Source: Candidatus Bathyarchaeota archaeon (GTDB lineage Archaea > Thermoproteota > Bathyarchaeia > 40CM-2-53-6). From it: 35,090 nucleotides of DNA. Where the stretch lies: contig VBBT01000120.1 in the NCBI GenBank assembly GCA_005881695.1, forward strand, positions 1 through 35,090. Direction: 5' to 3'. The translations under genes were made by a program, and so were the position numbers. This document shows positions 27,283-33,913 of this stretch, in pieces (position 1 is the first letter of the stretch; the number at the start of each line of letters is the position of its first letter). The notes beneath the pieces are model-generated. The model did no database searches. It saw only the letters and a program-made list of their open reading frames with translations, and had not been told where the DNA came from.

Positions 27283-27364
27283 AAAATCCTGAGCTGCCTA
27301 ACAACCAATTCTCGTTTAAGGCTTGCGGACTTTGTTCGTGAACTCTAGACGTATTTCTCAGTGG

Positions 27365-27475
27365 TGCGGGGGGTGGGATTCGAACCCACGAAGGCCTTCG
27401 CCACAGGGTCCTAAGCCCTAGGCAGGCTCTCGGCGTGAGCCAACTGCCCATTTGACCTGGCTATGGTACCCCCGC
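27365..27475 (-). tRNA. tRNA-Leu(UAG) with a 26-nt noncanonical intron; CCA encoded (27362-27364)
   Basis: Acceptor GCGGGGG/CCCCCGC, T-arm GTGGG-TTCGAAT-CCCAC, long variable arm, loop CTTAGGA; removing 27418-27443 restores anticodon stem CAGGG/CCCTG (85-nt mature tRNA). Confidence 0.9.
27418..27443 (-). other. tRNA-Leu intron at position ~29/30 (anticodon stem 5' strand)
   Basis: Transcript ...GGGC-AG|T-TGGCTC...GAGCCT-GCCT-AG|G...: 4-bp central helix (one G-U) flanked by 3-nt bulges AGT/AGG. Confidence 0.75.
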
Positions 27476-27601
27476 TCGCAGCGAAAAATACGTAGATAGT
27501 CTAGCCAAATTAAGCCCTATCATCGTTTAGAATCGTGCGTCCGCAGATTTGCTGACAAACCTGGGTCTCGCAAGAGCCACTGTAAAGTGCTCCGGGCGGG
27601 A

Positions 27602-27623
27602 TTTTCAGCAGCTGGGTGCCGCT
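27602..27623 (-). other. Intron 3 of the multi-intron tRNA (22 nt, T-loop position 59/60)
   Basis: Textbook hBHBh': T-stem GCGGG/CCCGC, central TTCA/TGAA, bulges AA|A and AA|T, inner helix GCGGC(ACCCA)GCTGC; splicing restores TTCAAAT. Confidence 0.88.
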
Positions 27624-27645
27624 TTTGAACCCGCGATCAACGGCT

Positions 27646-27683
27646 CTGGAGCCTCCGGATTCTCCGCCGCTAACGGTAACGCT
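27646..27683 (-). other. Intron 2 of the multi-intron tRNA (38 nt, compatible with canonical position 37/38; boundary ambiguous by a few nt)
   Basis: Removal joins TCG|AGCCGT; relaxed motif (anticodon stem + internal loop + GAGC/GCTC helix), no perfect 4-bp BHB. Confidence 0.5.
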
Positions 27684-27686
27684 CGA

Positions 27687-27714
27687 TTGGCCGCCCAACC
27701 GTTCCTCTTGGGCT
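27687..27714 (-). other. Intron 1 of the multi-intron tRNA (28 nt, position 34/35 within the anticodon)
   Basis: BHB-type: GGCC-TT|A-GCCCAA(GAGGAACGG)TTGGGC-GGCC-AA|T. Confidence 0.65.
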
Positions 27715-27804
27715 AAGGCCGCTATGCTAAACCGGGCTACACCACCGGAGCATCATTCCGGGCTACGCCCTCATGGTCTTTTACCTTTTTGTCAAGCCTA
27801 GGAC

Positions 27805-28563
27805 CTAGACTGGTTTGGAGCTTTCCCAGAGAAATTCGAAGTAGCTCTTTCCAAATCTTACGAGTCCAGCGTGTTCCGAGGATATTGCCAGTGTGAGTCC
27901 CTTTTCAGGCTCCTCTCCTAGGAATATGATGATCTGATTGCTGTCTGAGATCATTCCTCCTCCGAACATTTGCTCTCGGACCCTGACCTCTGCCAGCCCC
28001 TTCAATTTTCTGATCGAGTCTTTGCCCGTGAGGCTGGGAACCATTATCGAGACTTTGATTCCTCGACTATTCATGAGCGCGAGGAGGGGCGTGGCCACGG
28101 AGATTACGGACTCTGGGACCACAGGCATGGCAACTAGGAGTTCTCTCTTTGTTCTCCCAAGTGTTTCTTTGATTCTATCTAGAATGTTATTCTGTCCTCT
28201 AACGATCCATATGTCCGGTCTTTCTTGGACTCTTTTCTTCTCGTAGAGGGGTTGTAGCTCTGACATTGCATCTGTCTGGCTGGACTTGAGCGTGTTCTCC
28301 ATTCTCACTCTGGAGAATTCGAGGGCGGTGCTGGGAGGTTTGGGAAAATACTTACTTGGTCTGCCCTGTTCGCTTTCTACCCAGCCCTTTCTCTCCAGAT
28401 TGCCCAGTATTTCGTATATCTTCGAGTAGGGAATCGCGGCTGTAGTACTCAGCTGACTGGCAGGCATTGGTCCAGATTCCACTAGGGCAATGTACGCTTT
28501 GACCTCGTATTCTGTGAGCCCGAATTCCTTTAGGGCTCTTCTAGTTGTTTCGGAGACCATCAT
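27805..28563 (-). CDS. TrmB-family transcriptional regulator (ORF track opens at 28602; likely start MMVSETTRR)
   Basis: Winged-helix ALKEFGLTEYEVKAYIALVESGPMPASQLSTTAAIPYSKIYEILGNLERKGWVESEQGRPSKYFPKPP. Confidence 0.88.
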   Translation of the reverse strand: MMVSETTRRALKEFGLTEYEVKAYIALVESGPMPASQLSTTAAIPYSKIYEILGNLERKGWVESEQGRPSKYFPKPPSTALEFSRVRMENTLKSSQTDAMSELQPLYEKKRVQERPDIWIVRGQNNILDRIKETLGRTKRELLVAMPVVPESVISVATPLLALMNSRGIKVSIMVPSLTGKDSIRKLKGLAEVRVREQMFGGGMISDSNQIIIFLGEEPEKGLTLAISSEHAGLVRFGKSYFEFLWESSKPV

Positions 28564-28611
28564 GACATCTTCTTGCTCCTCGAGCTGAACAAGTGACCTC
28601 ATATTGCACCG

Positions 28612-29820
28612 TTGAAGGAGGGTGTAAATAGCAAGAAAGGCTTCATAATCGTGTTTCGAACTGTGGGCTATCGTTTGGTCGATAAGAACCTAGTCTTGGA
28701 AAAACTGAGGGGCGTGCTGGACCCGGAGATTGGCCGGAGTATAGTTGATCTAAAAATGGTCCGAGATATCTCAGCTAGCGATGGGAACGTCTACGTGAAA
28801 ATTGCCCTGACCGTTGCGCACTGTCCGCTTGCAAAGACTCTACAGGCAGATGTCGAGAATGCTGTGCGAAAGATCGAGGACGTAAGATCGGTGAAAGTCG
28901 AGACAACGACCATGTCGAGAAAGGAGTTGGAGGAGTTGAAGCAACAATTGCAACCTGGAGTAAGACCCTCAACCCCGTCAAAGGATGGACTAGGGGTTGG
29001 ACCTGGGATTGAACGTCTCGGAAAGCGAGGCATCCGCAGCATTATCGCCGTCATCTCAGGGAAGGGAGGCGTTGGAAAATCCTTCGTCACGAGTATGCTC
29101 GCATCAGAGCTAAAGAGAAGCGGATACGAGGTAGGAGTCCTAGACGCGGACCTCACTGGTCCAAGCATCGCCAAGGTACTTGGTGTCGCCGGTAAGCCGT
29201 ACAAGAGTCCCGGGGGCGGAATCGTCCCCCTTAGGACGAAAACCGGAATCAAGGTCATGTCAATCAACCTTGTTCTGGACGACCCCAGCACGCCGGTGGT
29301 CTGGCGAGGCCCAATCGTTAACAGCGTAATCCGGCAACTATACTGGGACGTCGATTGGGGCGACCTCCATTATCTTCTCGTGGACCTTCCACCGGGGACC
29401 AGCGATGCCCCTCTAACAGTGTTCCAATCTCTTCCATTAGACGGCGTCATCGTAGTCTCCTCGCCACAAGATCTCGCTTCAATGATAGTCTCAAAAGCAG
29501 TGAACATGGCCAAGAAAATGGACGTCCCAATACTTGGTCTAGTTGAGAACATGAGCTATCTCAAATGTCCAGGTTGTGGGAAGACGCTGAATGTTTTCGG
29601 AGAGCCGAAGGGAGAGAACCTCGCATCGAGCCTAGGGCTGCCGTTCTTAGGCGGCATTCCCTTAGACCCCGCCATTGCCAAATTGTCTGACCAAGGGAAA
29701 ATCGAAGAGTATTCCAACTCAATAATCGGAGGCATTGTGAACGAGCTCAGAACCCGAGCCGCCAAACAGGTTGAACAACTAACCCAAGGCCTTCCAATCG
29801 CCTGGTCTATCGAGCCCTGA
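28612..29820 (+). CDS. DUF59 (MIP18-like) + Mrp/NBP35-type P-loop ATPase, Fe-S cluster carrier (start uncertain, possibly ~28675)
   Basis: LDPEIGRSIVDLKMV DUF59 motif; Walker A SGKGGVGKS; LVDLPPGTSDAPLTV; CPGC near C-terminus. Confidence 0.92.
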   Translation: MKEGVNSKKGFIIVFRTVGYRLVDKNLVLEKLRGVLDPEIGRSIVDLKMVRDISASDGNVYVKIALTVAHCPLAKTLQADVENAVRKIEDVRSVKVETTTMSRKELEELKQQLQPGVRPSTPSKDGLGVGPGIERLGKRGIRSIIAVISGKGGVGKSFVTSMLASELKRSGYEVGVLDADLTGPSIAKVLGVAGKPYKSPGGGIVPLRTKTGIKVMSINLVLDDPSTPVVWRGPIVNSVIRQLYWDVDWGDLHYLLVDLPPGTSDAPLTVFQSLPLDGVIVVSSPQDLASMIVSKAVNMAKKMDVPILGLVENMSYLKCPGCGKTLNVFGEPKGENLASSLGLPFLGGIPLDPAIAKLSDQGKIEEYSNSIIGGIVNELRTRAAKQVEQLTQGLPIAWSIEP

Positions 29821-29915
29821 CTGCAACTCACCGCCCCAATTTAGAGGCTATTGCGAAGCCGCGAATCTTTTAACTCAGCTTCCACCATACATAGGTAGTT
29901 CAGAGGCTCTAGGTC

Positions 29916-30359
29916 ATGGCAACAAAACGGCGAGCTGTTACACGACGGGCGAAGAAATCAGGGAAGAAGCTTAGGCAGGCAAAAACTGGGAAGGCCGGTC
30001 ACTCTCGAAAGAGAGTCGAAGTGAAGAAATCTCCACCCGTGCTCCCACCGGTTGTGTTGCCACGTCTTGACATCGAACGACCAGCTCGGGAGCGGTCAAG
30101 GATAACGGTCGAAAATATTCGCGGCGACACCGCGATCGGCGACCTTCTCGTTACCTTCCCTCGAATAAGAGATGTTCTGGTCAGAAAGGGTCTGAGACTA
30201 GAGGCGGAGGATGCGGGAGATATCTACATGACCCTCGATGCTTTCTCCGCAATGAACGGATTGAAAGCTGAGAGTCTCGTCCAAGAACTCGTTGAGGCCG
30301 CCAAGGAGCCTCCACCTCAGCAACCGGTAACCCAACTCATAGCACCCACTGCCGCTTAG
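29916..30359 (+). CDS. Small protein: very basic N-terminal tail + DUF1858-like domain
   Basis: MATKRRAVTRRAKKSGKKLRQAKTGKAGHSRKR tail; ITVENIRGDTAIGDLLVTFPRIRDVLVRKGLRLE... resembles DUF1858; promoter 'cttttaa' ~45 nt upstream. Confidence 0.6.
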   Translation: MATKRRAVTRRAKKSGKKLRQAKTGKAGHSRKRVEVKKSPPVLPPVVLPRLDIERPARERSRITVENIRGDTAIGDLLVTFPRIRDVLVRKGLRLEAEDAGDIYMTLDAFSAMNGLKAESLVQELVEAAKEPPPQQPVTQLIAPTAA

Positions 30360-30427
30360 GTCAACTTTCTTGTGTCTGAATATTTCGCGATCAGCGAAAA
30401 CTTGGTAGTCTAGAAAGTAATCAGTGT

Positions 30428-30709
30428 ATGAGTTTGGATGCTCGCGCGCGAATTCTGATCTCTGGACTAGTACAAGGCGTTTTCTTTCGTCGCGGGATCG
30501 CCGACTTGGCACGGCAACTGAGTGTCACGGGCTGGGTGAGGAATCTCCGAGATGGTAGTGTTGAAGTGGTTTGCGAGGGAGACAAGGACAAGCTTGACAG
30601 GGTCGTCCAGTTCTGCCGGGTCGGTCCTTCTGGGGCCAGAGTGAAGAATGTTGACGTGGACTGGTTTGATTTCAGGGGCGATTTTCGAGGTTTCAAAATC
30701 ATTCGTTAG
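30428..30709 (+). CDS. acyP: Acylphosphatase
   Basis: ISGLVQGVFFRRGIADLARQLSVTGWVRNLRDGSVEVVCEG: acylphosphatase signature. Confidence 0.93.
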   Translation: MSLDARARILISGLVQGVFFRRGIADLARQLSVTGWVRNLRDGSVEVVCEGDKDKLDRVVQFCRVGPSGARVKNVDVDWFDFRGDFRGFKIIR

Positions 30710-30716
30710 TGTTGTC

Positions 30717-31154
30717 CTATGTCGTATACTGCGATTGTGCGTTGAATGAACCAAACTCGTCATAGTACTTTCGAGCGATGTTCACTGCATCATCGCTCCT
30801 TTTGAGAATGGTTTGGTACTCAGGATGCGAGTCGCCAGCGAACGATGCTGCCTTTTCGAAGTACTTCCTCACTCCATCAAGGTCACCCTTGTACAGAGAG
30901 ATTCCACCAGCGATCCTATAGCCGACCTCGGCTCGCAATTTGTTTCCTTGAGCCTCGAAGCCTTGCGCCTCGGTTAGGACTTGATCAAGTGGTGCTATGA
31001 TTTTTTTGGGGTCGAGAAACATGAGGTGGGACATTGCTTTGTATAAGTCGCCGTCGCCACCGCAGAGTTCTTTCAGTCTATTGGCCACCGCGGACTGAGC
31101 ATTGAGCTCGAGAGGGGGATCTTTCTGTTTCGTCTTGCCAAAGCCTAGCTTCAA
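30717..31154 (-). CDS. Hypothetical helical (TPR-like) protein
   Basis: 145-aa ORF with helical, charged composition (GYRIAGGISLYKGDLDGVRKYFEKAASFAGDSHPEY); convergent with acylphosphatase gene. Confidence 0.6.
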   Translation of the reverse strand: MKLGFGKTKQKDPPLELNAQSAVANRLKELCGGDGDLYKAMSHLMFLDPKKIIAPLDQVLTEAQGFEAQGNKLRAEVGYRIAGGISLYKGDLDGVRKYFEKAASFAGDSHPEYQTILKRSDDAVNIARKYYDEFGSFNAQSQYTT

Positions 31155-31276
31155 GGTGCTCGGGGTCTCCTAGAGGACTGGTTAGCTCTTTAGTGAACAA
31201 TTTAAGAATTGACTCTTTTGGGAGCAGAGCTGGGAGTGAACCATGGGAGGCGCGATGAGTGAGTTTTGAGGACAAG

Positions 31277-31369
31277 ATGATTCGGAAGAGAGAATCAAAG
31301 AATAAGGCTCGAAGACGGAAGAGAGGACCTTACAGGAAATCCTCCAGTGGAAGAATCATCAAGTACTAG
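31277..31369 (+). CDS. Candidate 30-aa highly basic mini-protein MIRKRESKNKARRRKRGPYRKSSSGRIIKY
   Basis: ATG...TAG ORF in an otherwise empty intergenic region, TATA-like 'aatttaagaa' ~75 nt upstream; extremely K/R-rich. Confidence 0.35.
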   Translation: MIRKRESKNKARRRKRGPYRKSSSGRIIKY

Positions 31370-31497
31370 GACCAGTCTGAACACCGCCAAAGCTGGACTA
31401 GTGTAGTTGATGATAGGTCGAAGACAATCCAAATCAGGGGAAGTCGCCTAGAACTAGACTACTTGCCTGATCGGGTATCGAAATTGGGTGAGGTCAG

Positions 31498-31947
31498 TCA
31501 GTGTTGGATCGGTATTTTTCTATACTTTGCTATGCTGTCAGGCTCGATACTGATGGTTTCGGCGCAGCTGTGATGCCCGAAGCAGATCGTGCAGTGCTCA
31601 ACATCCCAGCTAGGGTCGACCTTCCTGCACGTCTCGCACATGAGGCCTAGCGCACGAATGTCCGTGCAGGCTTGACAGAACTTCCTTGACACGTCTAGCG
31701 GGCTCGGGTCATCGACAAGCGTGGAAGCAATGTCTCTGCTCATCTGACGTACCTCTGCTGCAGCCCCCAAGTCGACCGCTTCTCCGCGAACCTGGTGTCT
31801 GTATTTGCTGACAGCCGCCTGTGTAACTCCCAATCGTTGTGCGACTAGTTCCTGTTTCATTCCGTAGTCTTCTATCAACTCACGGGCTATCATCGCCCGT
31901 AATGCGGGAATGACTGATTTCGTTGCGACTTCGCAAGGAATGATCAA
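31498..31947 (-). CDS. HTH transcriptional regulator, COG2522-like, with Cys-rich C-terminal region
   Basis: QELVAQRLGVTQAAVSKYRHQVRGEAVD HTH; CQACTDIRALGLMCETCRKV and CTICFGH zinc-ligand-like motifs. Confidence 0.82.
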   Translation of the reverse strand: MIIPCEVATKSVIPALRAMIARELIEDYGMKQELVAQRLGVTQAAVSKYRHQVRGEAVDLGAAAEVRQMSRDIASTLVDDPSPLDVSRKFCQACTDIRALGLMCETCRKVDPSWDVEHCTICFGHHSCAETISIEPDSIAKYRKIPIQH

Positions 31948-31978
31948 TAAGACGACCGAGTTACCTCTCCGTAAAATC

Positions 31979-32001
31979 TATTTAAACATGACCTATGTCA
32001 T
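31979..32001 (-). promoter_or_regulatory. TATA-like box with adjacent inverted repeat upstream of the HTH regulator
   Basis: Minus-strand TTTAAATA ~35 nt upstream of ATG (31947); atgac-ctat-gtcat at 31988-32001. Confidence 0.45.
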
Positions 32002-32342
32002 AATCTAGAAGGGTATTCCCTTCGAGACGGAATCGTCCATTGCGCTCCCAGATCTCGAATGTTTGAGGGTCACCTGACCGTCCAAAAGAGGACCCGCGCT
32101 GGAAAACGCCAAATTTTCGATCGATCAGGCCCATTCCATGTTTTGAACGGCTTAATTCGTTTATGATGAGCTCCAGGCAGCGAGTATCAGAAGAAGGGGG
32201 GCTTACACAAAGTATCCCTTGAACGCGTGAAGCGGAAGTATCATTTTTTTTCGCGACTCAAAACTAGCCGGCGCTGAGAGACGCTGATGTGTCTACTTTG
32301 ATCCCTCCCTCCTCTTGCGCCCCAGTTTTACCCTCCAAGGAA

Positions 32343-32351
32343 CCTATAAAT
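32343..32351 (+). promoter_or_regulatory. Archaeal TATA-like box for DUF59 gene
   Basis: cctataaat ~35 nt upstream of ATG at 32385. Confidence 0.5.
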
Positions 32352-32384
32352 CGAAACAGGGTACACTGTCTCTCAGAAGAGAAC

Positions 32385-32723
32385 ATGGTTACTGTCGATG
32401 CGGTTGAAAAGGAGCTTGAGAAGGTTGTTGACCCAGAGATCGGGCTCCCGATCACTGAGATGCATCTTGTTGACGAGATAAAAATTCAGGAAAACGGAGA
32501 GATCTTCATCAAGTATCATCTTACCGCGCCATTCTGTCCCCCAATCTTCGCGGAAGACATTGGAATGAACATACGGATGTTAACATCCAAGCTTGAAGGG
32601 GTCAAGAAGGTCACCGTTATCCTCCATGGACACGCCCTCGCAAACGAGATCAACCAGAGAGTAAACCCTGGCTACACTCCCCCGCCCGCTCAGCAGGCTT
32701 CACCCGCTCAGACAAAGGCATGA
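32385..32723 (+). CDS. DUF59/MIP18-family protein (putative Fe-S assembly factor)
   Basis: VEKELEKVVDPEIGLPITEMHLVDEIKIQENGEIFIKYHLTAPFCPP. Confidence 0.88.
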   Translation: MVTVDAVEKELEKVVDPEIGLPITEMHLVDEIKIQENGEIFIKYHLTAPFCPPIFAEDIGMNIRMLTSKLEGVKKVTVILHGHALANEINQRVNPGYTPPPAQQASPAQTKA

Positions 32724-32938
32724 GTCAGTCACAACCTCCGTTCATCAGACTCTGTTCCATCGAAGAAGTCCCCGAAGGAACTTTCAAACGTTTCCTAATC
32801 GAGGCAAAGGAGATTCTACTACCTAAATCGAAGGCCAATACTACGCTTGGGAGGAAAGGGGCACTCGCCGGGAGGACCCCTCTCTGCGGCCATGGAAGAT
32901 CGAGCGATTACGTGTCCTCAGCATTTCGGCTAGTTTAG
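32720..32938 (+). pseudogene. Decayed Rieske-type [2Fe-2S] ferredoxin (frameshifted)
   Basis: Frame 1 FIRLCSIEEVPEGTFKRFLIEAKEILL; another frame IEGQYYA; third frame GGKGHSPGGPLSAAMEDRAITCPQHFG; together resemble one Rieske domain, with first C-x-H ligand pair missing. Confidence 0.55.
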
Positions 32939-33043
32939 CCTATCAACAAGACTGCCGGTGCACCCTAATCTAACTGTCTCTTAGAACACGCGCGGTTAGA
33001 CTGGAGAACGGCTCTTCTTCGTGTCAAAGTCCTCGCTAACGCT

Positions 33044-33751
33044 CTACCTAAAGGCATCATACAAGAAGGCTCCTAGCAAACCTCCGAGGACTGGTCCGAC
33101 GACATATATCCATAGGTTTCCCAGTGGAGTCAGACTAAAGACTGCTGAAGCTAATGTGGGCCCCCATGTTCTAGCTGGGTTGAGAGACCCTCCAGAAATG
33201 GGGCCGAACATCCAGACGATGGCGGCTAGAGCGAATCCTATGGTGACTCCTGCCCGGCTCGGGTCCGCAGTCTTGTCCGTTGCCCCGAATACGGTGAAGA
33301 CGAGAATGGCAGTGCCAATCACCTCGGCTAGAAGTACTGCGCCAATGCCGAATTCGGGGCTTGGAATGGTATCTCCAAGAAAGGTTGAATGAGCGGCCTG
33401 AACGAGTCCTCTGTTATTGCTAGATGTCCACAACGCCAGCTGGACGAACCCCGCAACAGATGCGCCCGCAAGTTGGCCAAGAATGTAGGGTGCCACCTTC
33501 TTTGTTTCTATCCTCCGGGTAGCCCAGTGAGCGATTGTGACCGCAGGATTAATGTGAGCACCGGTCAGCCGGCCTATGGTGTAGACCGCCAGTAGCAATG
33601 CCACTCCGTGGGCAAGACCGATGAAGCCGAGACCTGCACTCGTGACGGAGCCATCAAGAAACGTCACCGCTATAATTGTCCCGGGACCAATCATGGTAAG
33701 AAGAAACGTCCCGTAGGCCTCAGCCAATGCCGCGCGTCCCGTCCGATTCAT
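33044..33751 (-). CDS. MIP-family channel (aquaporin / glycerol facilitator)
   Basis: Two NPA boxes: GAHINPAVTIAHW and GGSLNPARTWGP. Confidence 0.95.
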   Translation of the reverse strand: MNRTGRAALAEAYGTFLLTMIGPGTIIAVTFLDGSVTSAGLGFIGLAHGVALLLAVYTIGRLTGAHINPAVTIAHWATRRIETKKVAPYILGQLAGASVAGFVQLALWTSSNNRGLVQAAHSTFLGDTIPSPEFGIGAVLLAEVIGTAILVFTVFGATDKTADPSRAGVTIGFALAAIVWMFGPISGGSLNPARTWGPTLASAVFSLTPLGNLWIYVVGPVLGGLLGAFLYDAFR

Positions 33752-33913
33752 GGAGAAACGAGTTTACGCTTGACTCTGTGTATATAGCGCTTGTTTTCAA
33801 GTGCCTCGCTTCGCTTTCCGTTCAGATCGACACCGATTCCCACTCTGAACACCATGAACCCCGTAGGGGCAAAGAATTTTCTATAGTATACGATCACATA
33901 ATAGTGCGGGAAT

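Larger units (their letters stand above)
27588..27751 (-). tRNA. Multi-intron tRNA, best model tRNA-Glu(UUC) with three introns (28+38+22 nt)
   Basis: Acceptor GCTCCGG/CCGGAGC + A; D-arm GTGT-AGCCCGGTTTA-GCAT; after intron removal anticodon arm GCGGC-CTTTCGA-GCCGT, variable TGATC, T-arm GCGGG-TTCAAAT-CCCGC: perfect 76-nt cloverleaf. Confidence 0.75.

Noticed and set aside
27646-27714. Box C/D guide RNA embedded in the tRNA intron, as in euryarchaeal pre-tRNA-Trp
   Set aside because: No RUGAUGA or CUGA boxes are present in the intron sequence.
27050-27801. Short ORFs 27050-27451 (-), 27510-27698 (-) and 27616-27801 (+)
   Set aside because: They overlap the two tRNA genes or the N-terminus of the cohesin-like gene; explained by RNA genes and introns.
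31405-31472. Possible box C/D sRNA (ttgatgata ... cctgatc)
   Set aside because: C box lacks the initial purine, and no convincing C'/D' pair was found between them.
32164-32290. Possible box C/D sRNA starting at atgatga (about 32166)
   Set aside because: Nearest CTGA D box is ~110 nt away, too far for an archaeal C/D sRNA; no K-turn pairing seen.
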